Source: CAUZJO01 sp963580245 (GTDB taxonomy: Bacteria; Sumerlaeota; Sumerlaeia; MVZB01). Taken from it: DNA of 64,000 nt. The stretch covers positions 12,679-76,678 of the forward strand of contig CAUZJO010000005.1 of assembly GCA_963580245.1 (NCBI GenBank). The letters run 5' to 3'. Numbering within the stretch: position 1 is the stretch's first letter; the number at the start of each line of letters is the position of its first letter. The notes beneath the pieces were generated by a model. It did not search any database and was not told where the DNA came from. It saw only the letters and a program-made list of their open reading frames with translations. The position numbers and the translations under genes were made by a program. Shown piece after piece: positions 1 to 8,916 of this stretch.

Positions 1-51
1 CCGGGTTCCGCAAACCCAAGCGCCCGGGCGCCCCCGCCAACTAAATTCACG

Positions 52-80
52 TTGATTTCGTACTGGATTCTCGTTACAAT
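52..80 (+). promoter_or_regulatory. Probable sigma70-type promoter for metY
   Basis: TTGATT at 52-57 and TACAAT at 75-80 are separated by exactly 17 bp, close to the TTGACA/TATAAT consensus. Transcription would start near 87 and give a leader of about 110 nt before the metY start codon. No other candidate of this quality lies upstream of metY. Confidence 0.6.
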
Positions 81-128
81 GGGAGGGAGTCACTTTCAGG
101 CCCGGGCCGAACGAGGCCAAGTGCAATG

Positions 129-149
129 CCCTCAGCCCTTAGGGGAGGG
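129..149 (+). promoter_or_regulatory. Hairpin in the metY leader
   Basis: CCCTC (129-133) pairs with GAGGG (145-149), and inside it CCC (136-138) pairs with GGG (142-144) around a TTA loop, leaving an AG bulge. The hairpin sits about 50 nt upstream of the metY start. Methionine-pathway leaders often carry SAM-responsive RNAs, but I could not match this leader to a SAM riboswitch consensus. No T-run follows, so it is not a simple terminator. Confidence 0.3.
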
Positions 150-198
150 ATAAACGGCCAATCCGACCCGTAGTTCGTTTCAGGGAGGCCACGCGGTT

Positions 199-1500
199 AT
201 GCCCACCGAAGTCAAAGACACCAGGATCGAAACCCTCTGCCTGCATGCCGGTGCCCAGCCGGACCCCACGACCATGGCGCGCGGCGTGCCCGTCCATCGC
301 ACGAGTTCCTACGTTTTCCGCGACACCGAACACGCGGCCAACCTGTTCGGCCTGCGCGAACTCGGCAACATCTATACGCGCATCATGAACCCCACGACCG
401 ACGTGCTCGAGCAACGCGTGGCGGCCCTGGAGGGCGGCGCGGCGGGGCTTGCCCTGGCGTCGGGCACCAGTGGCGTCTACTTCTCGGTCATCAATATCTG
501 CCAGTCGGGCGACGAACTGGTCTCGGCCAACAACCTCTATGGCGGGACCTACACGATGTTCGACCAGATCCTGCCCCAGTTCGACATCAAGACCCGCTTC
601 GTCGACCCGCGCGATCCCAACAACTTCGCCCGGGCCATCACCGACAAGACCAAGCTGCTGTTCTGCGAAACGATCGGCAACCCGGGGCTTGACGTGGCCG
701 ATATCTCGGCGATCGCCGAGATCGCCCACGCCCATGATTTGCCCTTGGTGGTCGACGCCACCTTCACGACCCCGTACCTGATGCGCCCGTTCGATTATGG
801 GGCGGACGTCATCGTCCATTCCTTGACCAAGTGGCTGGGCGGCCACGGGACCGGTATCGGGGGCATCGTGGTCGACTCGGGCAAGTTCGACTGGACGCAT
901 TCCAAGTTCCCGCTCTTCAACGAACCCGACAAGAGCTATCACGGCCTGCGCTTCGCTCACGACCTGGGCGACCTCAATCCGCTGGCCTTCATCCTGCGGA
1001 TGCGGGTGGTGCCGCTACGCAACCTGGGTGCCTGCATCTCGCCCGATAACGCCTGGATGTTCCTGCAGGGGATCGAGACCCTGCCGTTGCGCATGGAGCG
1101 GCATTGTCAAAACGCCCTGGCCGTCGCCGAGTACCTCAAGGGCCATCACCGGGTGGATTGGGTGCGCTATCCGGGCTTGGAAGACGATCCGACCCATGAA
1201 GTGGCACGGAAATACCTGGATAAGGGATACGGCGGGATGGTCGTCTTTGGCATCCATGGGGGCAAGGAGGCGGGCGCGAAGTTCATCGACTCGCTCACGC
1301 TACACTCGCACCTGGCCAACGTCGGCGACGCCAAAAGCCTGGCCATCCACCCGGCGACGACAACCCACTCCCAAATGAGTGAGGAGCAACTCATCGAGGG
1401 CCAGATCACCCCGGACCTGGTCCGGCTGTCGGTGGGGATCGAGAACATCGACGACATCGTGGAAGACTTGGAGCAAGCACTGTCGGCCTCGCAGGCTTGA
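199..1500 (+). CDS. metY: O-acetylhomoserine aminocarboxypropyltransferase (MetY)
   Basis: A PLP enzyme of the Cys/Met metabolism family, expected to form homocysteine from O-acetylhomoserine and sulfide in the cytoplasm. At 433 residues it fits MetY (about 430) better than MetB or MetC (about 380-400). Recognisable parts are the N-terminal ETLCLHAGAQPD, the cofactor/substrate stretch YTRIMNPTTDVLEQR, and the Schiff-base Lys211 in HSLTKWLGGHGTG. The C-terminal SVGIENIDDIVEDLEQA is also typical. The ATG is preceded by GGGAGG at 183-188. metX, which makes the substrate, lies downstream on the same strand, so the two probably form a direct-sulfhydrylation methionine module. A MITE-like element begins right after the stop codon and separates them. 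Function is assigned from family features; a cystathionine gamma-synthase-like activity is less likely. Confidence 0.93.
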   Translation: MPTEVKDTRIETLCLHAGAQPDPTTMARGVPVHRTSSYVFRDTEHAANLFGLRELGNIYTRIMNPTTDVLEQRVAALEGGAAGLALASGTSGVYFSVINICQSGDELVSANNLYGGTYTMFDQILPQFDIKTRFVDPRDPNNFARAITDKTKLLFCETIGNPGLDVADISAIAEIAHAHDLPLVVDATFTTPYLMRPFDYGADVIVHSLTKWLGGHGTGIGGIVVDSGKFDWTHSKFPLFNEPDKSYHGLRFAHDLGDLNPLAFILRMRVVPLRNLGACISPDNAWMFLQGIETLPLRMERHCQNALAVAEYLKGHHRVDWVRYPGLEDDPTHEVARKYLDKGYGGMVVFGIHGGKEAGAKFIDSLTLHSHLANVGDAKSLAIHPATTTHSQMSEEQLIEGQITPDLVRLSVGIENIDDIVEDLEQALSASQA

Positions 1501-1630
1501 GGGAACCTCTAAAAATTCAGTCCCGACAGGGACGATTGCTTTCAGCCCGCCACGCAAGTGGCGGGAAATCAAACCGATAATGAATCGGAGTCCCGTAGGG
1601 ACGACTGCAAAGCGGATTGTAGAGGTACCC
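1501..1630 (+). mobile_element. MITE-like element, copy 1
   Basis: A 130-bp non-coding element with near-perfect 11-bp terminal inverted repeats (GGGAACCTCTA at 1501-1511; TAGAGGTACCC at 1620-1630). It contains three strong hairpins: GTCCC/GGGAC (1520-1533), CCCGCCAC/GTGGCGGG (1546-1565) and GTCCC/GGGAC (1590-1602). TTGA occurs immediately on both sides (1497-1500 and 1631-1634), which could be a 4-bp target duplication that includes the metY stop codon. A second copy in opposite orientation lies at 4157-4285. The 5' half matches that copy almost base for base. Confidence 0.75.
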
Positions 1631-2009
1631 TTGATACAATTGGGTGCGAATCAGGGCATGTTTCTCGAGTACCCGTGCCTATTGGCCGCGGTGATTCGTC
1701 CAGAATTGAGCCCGCAACCTTGAAAGGATCGAATGGAATGAACCGTAGGTGAAAACCGACGGAGCTTCTGAGTCGGCTCGCACCGTCGCCTAAGCGCCAT
1801 GGCGCGTCGGAGACTCGTCCCCCGGATTCCGATGCGATCGATCGGGGTCTCCCATGGAGTGGGGCTTTTATTCGATTGGAAGAGTTCGAGGACGAGTGAT
1901 GAGGACGAGGGCCGATCACCAACCAGAACGGGGACGTTTCCTCGAAGCGACGTTTACTCCCTATACTGAATCATACCCAGCTTGTGAAACACTACGGCAT
2001 TGACTTGAC
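1631..2009. other. Intergenic stretch between MITE copy 1 and metX
   Basis: About 380 bp with no convincing gene or known riboswitch fold. A possible -10 box, TATACT, lies at 1962-1967, 42 bp before the metX start, but its -35 region (about 1939-1944, TCCTCG) is poor. Short repeats of the type GAGGACGAG occur at 1889-1912, resembling the arms of the inverted repeat near 36.2 kb. Nothing else is supported here. Confidence 0.4.
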
Positions 2010-3206
2010 ATGAGCGCGGCTCCCGAACCCACGAATCCTTCCGGTTGCCCGGTTGTCGAGACGAAGTTTTTCACCTTCGCCCAAGAGGGTGGGGATCCGC
2101 TTACCCTGGAGTGCAACGGCAAACTCTCCCCGGTGACGCTCGCCTACGAGACATACGGCCAACTCAATGAAGCGCGCGACAACGCGATCCTCGTTTTCCA
2201 CGCCCTGACCGGCAGCCAACACGCCGCCGGATTCAACCCCGCGGTCGAGGGTGTCGACCGGCTGTGGAACGAGGAGTGCCGGACCGGTTGGTGGGACGAC
2301 TTCATCGGACCCAACAGGGCGCTCGATACCAACCTCTACCATGTCATCTGCGCCAATTACATCGGCGGTTGTTACGGATCGACCGGCCCCACCTCGACCA
2401 ACCCCAAGACCGGCAAACCGTACGGCGGCGACTTCCCGATCGTGACGCTCGGCGACGTGGTCGACTCCCAGATGCGGTTGCTCGACCACCTCGGCGTGCG
2501 GACCTTGCTGGCCGCCAGCGGCGGATCGCTGGGCGGGATGATGGCCCTGGACCTGGCCGTGCGCTATCCCGAGCGCGTGCGCTGCGTCATCCCGATCGCG
2601 ACCGGGGTGCGCGCCAGCACGCTGCAGCGGCTGCACAACTTCGAGCAAATCTACGCCATCGAAGAAGACCCCAATTTCAACTACGGGCACTACTACGACG
2701 GCGAGCCGCCGCTGATGGGCCTGGTGCTGGCCAGGATGATCGGCCACAAGACGTTCGTTTCGCTGGGCGTGCTCCAAGAGCGCGCCGGCGGGCAGATCCT
2801 GCAAGGCGACGACGACCTCAAAGGCTACCGTCTCCAGCACGCCATCGAGTCCTACATGCTCAATCGGGGCAGGAAGTTCGTCGAGCGCTTCGACGCGAAC
2901 GCGTATCTGCGCATCATCAGCATGTGGCAGCGTTTCGACCTGACGCGCTCGTCGGGCGGATATCTACCCCGGGCGCTGGTTCCGTGTCGCGATCACCGCT
3001 TCTTGATCTTCTCCATCGACTCGGACGTCTGTTACTACAACGACGAGCAAGACGAGCTATGTGAGGGGCTCAAACGAGCCAGCGTGAACTATCTTCACAT
3101 CACGGTCCACTCCGACAAGGGCCACGACTCCTTCCTGCTCGAGCCCAAACTCTTTTCGCCTCATATCTCGTACGTCCTGAACGAGACCCATTGCGAGATA
3201 CAATAG
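2010..3206 (+). CDS. metX: Homoserine O-acetyltransferase (MetX)
   Basis: An alpha/beta-hydrolase-fold acyltransferase that activates homoserine with acetyl-CoA (some family members use succinyl-CoA) for MetY. 398 residues, slightly longer than many MetX proteins. It shows the early LAYETYGQLN segment, the oxyanion region FHALTGSQHAAG, the nucleophile Ser173 in ASGGSLGGMMAL, the acid region SIDSDVCYYNDEQ and the catalytic His in SDKGHDSFLLE. All three triad parts are therefore present. It follows metY on the same strand after a 509-bp gap containing a repeat element, so it may have its own promoter. Acyl donor specificity cannot be decided from sequence alone. No clear Shine-Dalgarno precedes the ATG. 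Confidence 0.93.
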   Translation: MSAAPEPTNPSGCPVVETKFFTFAQEGGDPLTLECNGKLSPVTLAYETYGQLNEARDNAILVFHALTGSQHAAGFNPAVEGVDRLWNEECRTGWWDDFIGPNRALDTNLYHVICANYIGGCYGSTGPTSTNPKTGKPYGGDFPIVTLGDVVDSQMRLLDHLGVRTLLAASGGSLGGMMALDLAVRYPERVRCVIPIATGVRASTLQRLHNFEQIYAIEEDPNFNYGHYYDGEPPLMGLVLARMIGHKTFVSLGVLQERAGGQILQGDDDLKGYRLQHAIESYMLNRGRKFVERFDANAYLRIISMWQRFDLTRSSGGYLPRALVPCRDHRFLIFSIDSDVCYYNDEQDELCEGLKRASVNYLHITVHSDKGHDSFLLEPKLFSPHISYVLNETHCEIQ

Positions 3207-3217
3207 CGTTCATCCGG

Positions 3218-4129
3218 CTACTGGATGTTCTGGACCTGTTCGCGCATCTGTTCGGTGAGTGATTTGAGTTCCAGTCCAAGGGGCGTGATTTGCGTATCGC
3301 GCGACTTCGAGCAGATCGTATTGACCTCGCGGCCGATCTCCTGCATCAGGAAATCGAGGTTCTTGCCGACGGCGTCGGCGCGCTCCTCGTTGCGCGTCAG
3401 CGCGGCGGCCCGATCCAGGTGGGCGCGCAGGCGGGTGATTTCTTCACTGATGTCGCCGCGATCGGCCAGCATCGCCGTCTCCAGCTCGAGGCGCCCCGGC
3501 TCCAGTTGGGTCTTGAGCTCGGCCGCCAGCTCCTGGGCGCGAGCCGTTAGCCGTTCGCGCTGGCGGGCCAGGACTTCGTCTTTGAGGGCCTCGATCCGCT
3601 CGACGCCGACGCGCATCCGCTGGATCAGGTCGCTTAACTGAGCGGCCAGGGCCTCGCCCTCGCGCCGGCGCTCGGCCTCCAGGGCCGCCAGCGCCTCCTC
3701 GACGCACACGCGCAGGGTCTCCCACAGGGTTTCGCTCTCGAGCTCGGGCGGCGCCACCTCGAGCACGCCCGGCAGCCCGGTCAGCGATGCGATGGGGATC
3801 TCGCCCGCGGCCCCTAGCTCGCTCAGCCGCCGCAACTGTTTAAGATACTGCCCCGCCAGCTCGGCATTGACGCGCACCGTTGGCTGGGCCTCCTCGCCCC
3901 CTTTCCAACGCACCCGGCAATCCACCTTGCCGCGCACGACGCGCTCCTTTAGCAATGCGCGCAACGGCGGTTCCAGGGCATTCAGCTCGCGCGCCAGGCC
4001 GACCGAGATGTCCTGGTACCGATTGTTCACCGTACGCAGTTCGACCATGAACTGGCCAACGGGGGTTTCACACTGGACCCGCCCAAACCCCGTCATGCTG
4101 CACAGCCCCATTTGGTTTTCCAAACTCAT
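3218..4129 (-). CDS. yicC: YicC family endoribonuclease
   Basis: Member of the YicC/YloC stress-related endoribonuclease family, a cytoplasmic RNA-processing enzyme. The family signature SMTGFGR is at residues 11-17, followed by VELRTVNNRYQDIS. The C-terminal block ICSKSRDTQITPLGLELKS and the ending KSLTEQMREQVQNIQ are also characteristic. The middle is strongly helical and arginine/glutamate rich. 303 residues is slightly longer than usual (about 290) because of the N-terminus; an internal ATG at 4111 would give MGLCSMTGFG, closer to the family norm. It converges with metX, whose stop is 12 bp away, and lies between the two inverted MITE copies. Confidence 0.88.
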   Translation of the reverse strand: MSLENQMGLCSMTGFGRVQCETPVGQFMVELRTVNNRYQDISVGLARELNALEPPLRALLKERVVRGKVDCRVRWKGGEEAQPTVRVNAELAGQYLKQLRRLSELGAAGEIPIASLTGLPGVLEVAPPELESETLWETLRVCVEEALAALEAERRREGEALAAQLSDLIQRMRVGVERIEALKDEVLARQRERLTARAQELAAELKTQLEPGRLELETAMLADRGDISEEITRLRAHLDRAAALTRNEERADAVGKNLDFLMQEIGREVNTICSKSRDTQITPLGLELKSLTEQMREQVQNIQ

Positions 4130-4156
4130 GTCAAACGACCCATGCTTTCACGTATA

Positions 4157-4285
4157 GGAACCTCTAGAATTTCGGTTTGCGGTCGTCCCTACGGGACTCC
4201 AATTCGTTATCGGTATAATATCCCGCCACTTGCGTGGCGGGCTGAAAGCAATCGTCCCTACCGGGACTGAATTTATAGAGGCGCC
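4157..4285 (-). mobile_element. MITE-like element, copy 2 (inverted)
   Basis: Reverse-complement copy of the element at 1501-1630. Terminal repeats are GGAACCTCTA (4157-4166) and TAGAGGCGCC (4276-4285). The central GCCCGCCACGCAAGTGGCGG hairpin and the two GTCCC/GGGAC hairpins are all conserved. No gene is encoded inside. It lies upstream of yicC, so it could affect yicC transcription. A target-site duplication is not evident for this copy. Confidence 0.72.
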
Positions 4286-4424
4286 TTTATTCAGAAAACA
4301 GGAACGAACTCAAGGCCAAAACCAGTCATTATCCTAACTTGATTCCACGGCCCATTTCAAAATCCGTGAAAATCCGTCAAATCCGCGTCCCATTCTTATC
4401 CACCGCATCCCCGCCCCAAACAAC

Positions 4425-5690
4425 CTATCCCCCATCGCCGTCGCCCGGCCCCACGGACGGAGCGGCCGGCCGTGGAAGCGGCGTGGGCTTCGGCGGCCCA
4501 GCCCGAGGTTCCTGAGTGGCGCCCTCGATGGGCACATCGGGCCGTTTGGACCAATAAAGTTCCATCCACAGCACCTTGGCAAAGCATGCAACCGGCACGG
4601 CCAGGATCATTCCGCCCAGGCCGGCCCGCGACCCGACGGCCAGCGCCAACATCACCGCCAACGGATGAAGACTCGCCCCGCGCCCGACGATAAGCGGCTG
4701 AAACACCATGGCATCCAGGGCTTGGATCGCGCCGAACCCCGCCAGCAAGTAGATGATATGCACGCCTCGGTCGCTCATCGTATCGAGCGAGCCGGTGAAC
4801 AAAATCCACAGTAGCCCCGGCAGGAAACCCGCGACCGAACCCAAGTAAGGGATCAGGTTCATCAGCCCCGCAAAGCACCCGATCAGGATCGCGTACTGCT
4901 TCATCCCGATCAGGAACAGCAAGACGGAGGTCAACGCGCCGACGAACGCGCAGACGATCAACTGGCCGCGCATGAACCCGCCGACCGCCCGATCGCCCTT
5001 GAGCAGGATAGCCCAAATGCGATCATGATGTCGTGCGGGCAGGGCCTTGCGGATGACCCGCGGGATGTCGTCCATATCGGCCAGGTAATAAAAGGCGATA
5101 ATGACGACGAAGATGAAGGAGGCCGCGATGCCTCCGGTCGCCTTGATCACCCCGGCGATGCCCCCCGCCACGCTGCGCGCGACGTTCACCGAGCCCTCGG
5201 CGACCGTCCCAACCGTCCCGCCCAGGCTCATGAAGAGGCCTTTGATCTGCCCGTCCAGGTTGGCGACAAACTCGCGGAACCGCTCCTCGAGTTGCGCGCG
5301 CGCCTCCGCGTCGAGGTGCTTGGCGGTCAGGCTGTTGACGATCTTCTCAACCGAGTTGCTCAGGTCGCTCAGGCCCGCGGTGATCTGCTGATAGAGGACC
5401 GGCGCCAACCACGCCGAGACCCCGCCGATCAACAACACGATCAACGCCCCCACCACCAGGATCCCGGCGGTCCGGCCCAGCTTGAGCTTCTCCTGCGTGA
5501 AACTCACGATCGGATGGAAAACGTAGGCCACGATCAAAGCCACCAGGAACGGGGAGAGCAGATCGAGCGCCAAGACAAGGATCGGCGCGAGCTGGCGCAA
5601 CGCGAACAACGCCACCGCCGCGGCGAGGAGCCAAAACAGCACCTTGAGCCAGGGCGTCGAGGTCTTGAAGTATTCGTCCAATCCTGTCAC
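4425..5690 (-). CDS. AI-2E / PerM family membrane transporter
   Basis: Polytopic inner-membrane protein of the AI-2E transporter (PerM, formerly UPF0118) superfamily, whose members include quorum-signal exporters and Na+/H+ antiporters; the substrate here is unknown. N-terminal membrane segments include FWLLAAAVALFALR and FLVALIVAYVFHPIV. The long soluble region with GLSDLSNSVEKIVNSL follows, then the conserved LMNLIPYLGSVAGFLPG and FQPLIVGRGASLHPLAVMLA blocks. The tail is proline-rich and probably cytoplasmic. I choose the GTG at 5690 because GGAAGG lies 6 nt upstream; an open frame continues to a TTG at 5723. A promoter candidate lies at 5771-5799. Confidence 0.85.
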   Translation of the reverse strand: MTGLDEYFKTSTPWLKVLFWLLAAAVALFALRQLAPILVLALDLLSPFLVALIVAYVFHPIVSFTQEKLKLGRTAGILVVGALIVLLIGGVSAWLAPVLYQQITAGLSDLSNSVEKIVNSLTAKHLDAEARAQLEERFREFVANLDGQIKGLFMSLGGTVGTVAEGSVNVARSVAGGIAGVIKATGGIAASFIFVVIIAFYYLADMDDIPRVIRKALPARHHDRIWAILLKGDRAVGGFMRGQLIVCAFVGALTSVLLFLIGMKQYAILIGCFAGLMNLIPYLGSVAGFLPGLLWILFTGSLDTMSDRGVHIIYLLAGFGAIQALDAMVFQPLIVGRGASLHPLAVMLALAVGSRAGLGGMILAVPVACFAKVLWMELYWSKRPDVPIEGATQEPRAGPPKPTPLPRPAAPSVGPGDGDGG

Positions 5691-5770
5691 GAGCACCCTT
5701 CCCTCGACATCTCCAAGCGTCAAACCAGAGTCCGGCCGGTCGACAAACTCACTGATCGCGGCGTGGCTGT

Positions 5771-5799
5771 ATTATTTAAGGCCGGAGCGGTCTTGGCAA
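5771..5799 (-). promoter_or_regulatory. Candidate promoter for the AI-2E family gene
   Basis: On the minus strand TTGCCA (5794-5799) is followed after 17 bp by AATAAT (5771-5776), an acceptable sigma70-type pair. The start would fall about 70 nt upstream of the GTG at 5690. It lies in the gap after the FG-GAP gene. Confidence 0.4.
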
Positions 5800-5874
5800 G
5801 CTCTATTGCGGGATATGAAAGACGCGGCCCGGATGGGTCGCTTCCTCAATCGTTCCTCGGGGGGCGGGAAACGG

Positions 5875-7404
5875 CTACTCGTAGATCTCCCACAGCGTCG
5901 CGGCGTTGCCGGGTTGTGCGACCAACGTGAAGAATCCGAATTCATCGACGGTCGCCTTGGCCTCGTTGCGAGCCGAGTCGATGATGGTCGGGTTCTCCGT
6001 CCACGGGCCGCTTAAAGACGGGGCTGTGAAGATGATGAGATCCGCATCCGTCCCCGGGAGCAATTCAATTTCGTGATCGACGTATTTCAGCGTCACCTCG
6101 GCCGACTCCCAACCTGTTCGGTCCGTCGAGATCTCCCACGCGACGCCGGCCACGTTCCCAAACGGCTCGAGGTTGGTGATGCCGCCATGATGCCGCCGGA
6201 GCGTGACGGTCACGATCGAAGCGCCGTCCGTCCCGCCTCCAGAACCCTTGTCATGGTCGGAGAAGTCGATCTTCGCCCGTGAATCGCCCACAACCGTCTC
6301 CGGCACAATCGCGCCTCCGATTCCGTCGCTGATGCGAGAGCGGGCCAAGTAGGTCGCCGAAGCCGGTGGCGTTTCAGGACTGAACACCACGTAGCTCTTC
6401 CCGGAACGATTATGGCTACCGCCCTCCTCGCCTGCGTCAGGGGCACCGATGATCACGTCGACCAAACCGTCGCCGTTGACGTTTCCCGCGCCAGAGACGC
6501 TCGAGCCGGAGCTGTCGTGAAACAGGCAGAAGTTACTTGAGTGAATCCCGTTGAGGACGAACCCGCTGGCGTTGCTGACCGCGGCGATCTCCGACAAATT
6601 GACCACTCCCCCGTCCGGCTTGCCGAACACGACGTAGCTCTCCCCAGCACTTTTTTTGCCGCCGGAATCCGCGCTCGCCGCCCCGACGATCAGATCGGCC
6701 AGACCGTCGCCGTTCACGTCTCCCGCCGCCGAAACGCTTCTTCCTGCAAAGTTACCGGGGTCAGTCCCCTTGATGATGAACCCGCCGCTGTTGTCATCCA
6801 TGGCAGTGTCCAATAGATCAACAACCGCGCCGTCGGCCTTACCGAAGACCACGTAGCATTCCCCAGCCTTGTCATATTTGGCTGAACCCTCCGATCCCAC
6901 AATCAGATCGGCCAGACCATCGCCGTTGATGTCCCCACCACCTGAGACGCTAGTCCCGGTATGCACCACACCATTTGCATCCGCCGGGCTGTATATGACA
7001 AAGCCGCCGTGATCGTTGTCCATGGCGAACTCGCATAAATCAACTGGCCACCCGCTGGCCCTCCCAAAAACGAGATAAGTTTCCCCGCTGTCGGTCCCCG
7101 GTTCTGGCGCCCCCACAATCAGATCGGCCAGGCCGTCGCCGTTGACATCTCCGCCACCTGAGACGCTTTCCCCGGAGAAAGCCTCTGGTCCTCCCCTGCC
7201 ACTGAAGAAGATAAGGAATCCACCGCCATTGTCATAATGGACAATGTCCGGCAGCTCGATCACCTTCGCCGGCGCCGTCGCCCCCCCGAACAGCACCCCA
7301 ACGACCAGCGCCGCGAAGCCTGCTAGGCGGGTGCAGTTGGACCCGCCACGCTGCAGACATGGAGACCAGCCCCATCTGAATTGGGAAACCTGAGAGCGAT
7401 TCAT
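5875..7404 (-). CDS. Exported FG-GAP repeat protein (integrin-alpha-like propeller)
   Basis: 509-residue exported protein. An unusually long n-region precedes a hydrophobic stretch LAGFAALVVGVLFGG, with likely cleavage near ATAPA/KV. Four FG-GAP repeats follow, each with the calcium-loop form DVNGDGLADLIVGA and then SYVVFGK; a beta-propeller fold is expected. The C-terminal part resembles a beta-sandwich without repeats and ends in NAATLWEIYE, a tail also seen in two other exported proteins here. The ATG overlaps the stop of the upstream delta-60 gene (ATGA at 7401-7404), so translation is probably coupled. No Shine-Dalgarno is visible, consistent with coupling. Function unknown; such propellers usually serve adhesion or surface display. 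Confidence 0.82.
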   Translation of the reverse strand: MNRSQVSQFRWGWSPCLQRGGSNCTRLAGFAALVVGVLFGGATAPAKVIELPDIVHYDNGGGFLIFFSGRGGPEAFSGESVSGGGDVNGDGLADLIVGAPEPGTDSGETYLVFGRASGWPVDLCEFAMDNDHGGFVIYSPADANGVVHTGTSVSGGGDINGDGLADLIVGSEGSAKYDKAGECYVVFGKADGAVVDLLDTAMDDNSGGFIIKGTDPGNFAGRSVSAAGDVNGDGLADLIVGAASADSGGKKSAGESYVVFGKPDGGVVNLSEIAAVSNASGFVLNGIHSSNFCLFHDSSGSSVSGAGNVNGDGLVDVIIGAPDAGEEGGSHNRSGKSYVVFSPETPPASATYLARSRISDGIGGAIVPETVVGDSRAKIDFSDHDKGSGGGTDGASIVTVTLRRHHGGITNLEPFGNVAGVAWEISTDRTGWESAEVTLKYVDHEIELLPGTDADLIIFTAPSLSGPWTENPTIIDSARNEAKATVDEFGFFTLVAQPGNAATLWEIYE

Positions 7405-8587
7405 TCGACTGTAAAAGAGCTCAGTGTCACTGGAATTGAACTGCTAAAGCCGACAAGGCTTATGCGCTCCTCGCCTTCCACCAGATCAAACCGTCCCCCG
7501 ACCAGCAGGCCGACGCCGGACGAGGTAAAGGCATGCACTTGAGCGCCGTTGCCGCCCAACTCCGGGCTCCAGGCGATCGGTTCGCCCGTATTGGAGCCGT
7601 CGGCGGGATTAAAAGCGGCGAGGCCCGTCCGCGGAAAGGTGCCGTCCTTGAAACTTGTGAAAACTCTGCCCGCGATCAGATTGACGCCGTCAAAATGGAG
7701 GCCCAAATCCCCCCATTCATCCGCGGATCCCATGTCGGATCCGCAAGACCCGTGTTGCTCCCATCGGCCAGCTCGAAGGCCGCCAGGGAAGATCGGGGAA
7801 CGTCTCCATTGACATGACCGAATGTCCCACCGGCATAAAGGACCGAATTGTGGATCGGGATGCTCGACACCTTGTCGCGAGATCGGCCACCCTGGATCGG
7901 ATGCCAGGCGGGATCGACACGACCGATATTCACGTCGTTTGCGAGTTCGAAGGCCGCCAGAAAGCGGCGCGCGGCCCCCTCGTCGATTCCCGAGGTCACA
8001 CCGGCAAATACGCCCCCCGCATAAACGAGGTCATCGGTGACTGCCAATGTTTCAACATAATAATTAACTTGAGGATCCCAGACGGCATCCAACCGACCGG
8101 TCCGACCGCCTCCAGCCAGCTCGAAGGCCGCCAGGTTCCTGCGCGTGACACCATCATTAACGTCGAGGAATTGGCCTCCGACGTACAGGCGGTCTCCCTT
8201 CACCGCGAGCGCGAGGACAAAACCATCTACATTGGGGTCCCAATCCGGGTCCAGCTCGCCGGTGAGTGCGTGAAAAGCGGCTAAACTTCTGCGTGGGACG
8301 CCATCAACCGTGGTGAAGAATCCACCGATATAGATACGATTCTCATGCTGTGCCACGGCGAAGACGGTAGGCTCGATGGCCCGGCTACCCTCTATGACGG
8401 GAAACGCCGGATCAGGTGTCCCCGGCAGGGCGAATGCCCGTGTGAGAAATCCGAAGAGGCAACTTGACCACAAAACCAGCCGAACTTCAAAGCCAAGGCC
8501 GGATCGTCGTTCCCGGCTTGGACGTCGTGTGACCCACCCTGGACCGAGTTTGGTCCTTGACTTGAACGCAACAAGCCCATTTCTCAT
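7401..8587 (-). pseudogene. Exported delta-60 repeat protein, frameshifted at a G6 tract
   Basis: About 395 codons in two frames. The first part (8587 down to a stop at 7676) has a signal peptide ending near TRAFA/LPG and repeats of about 57 residues such as VLALAVKGDRLYVGGQF followed by NLAAFELA. The second part, in another frame, continues the repeats (NLIAGRVFTSFKDG, GLLVGGRFDLVEG) and ends in PVTLSSFTVE. The break maps to six Gs on the coding strand (7709-7714); one extra G restores a continuous repeat through PRMNGGDLGLHFDG. I prefer the ATG at 8587, preceded by AAGGGGG; the frame is open to 8641. The stop overlaps the next gene's ATG. It may be a sequencing error, a real lesion or a phase-variable tract. 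Confidence 0.75.
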
Positions 8588-8916
8588 CCCCCTTGCCCCC
8601 CATTCGAGTAATTTAAAAGTCCATAAACCAACCATGCACATCGCTGTCTGAGCAACAACAGGTCCATTTTTTTGTGTTGGAGGGGAAACCGTATATTTCG
8701 TCCGGAACCGCCTGTTCAGGCCCGGATACGATCAAAAATCAACCAAATCAACCCCCGCGCAACATGCAGACGAGGCAAATCAGAGGAGAAAAGCCAACTT
8801 TAAGGATATAAGGAGGTTTATATCTTCATAATGCTTGAACAAAAATTGTGCGCCGCGTGTGCGGTTTCTCGATTTGAGAAACAACCGACGGGCGCCGACT
8901 TCACTCAAGTCAGGCG
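8588..8916. other. Intergenic stretch with small hairpins
   Basis: No gene is supported. The part near 8790-8850 is AT-rich. Hairpins occur at 8853-8864 (CCGC/GCGG) and 8864-8882 (GTTTCTC, 5-nt loop, GAGAAAC). They lie about 35-60 bp beyond the aldolase stop on the minus strand. No T-run follows on either strand, so intrinsic termination is not established. Confidence 0.4.

Noticed and set aside
87..198. SAM-type riboswitch upstream of metY
   Set aside because: A hairpin exists, but neither SAM-I nor SAM-II conserved sequences could be matched by eye. A covariance-model search would decide.
139..960. Long minus-strand open frame opposite metY
   Set aside because: It mirrors the metY codons, has biased composition from a high-GC shadow frame, and matches no family, while metY is certain.
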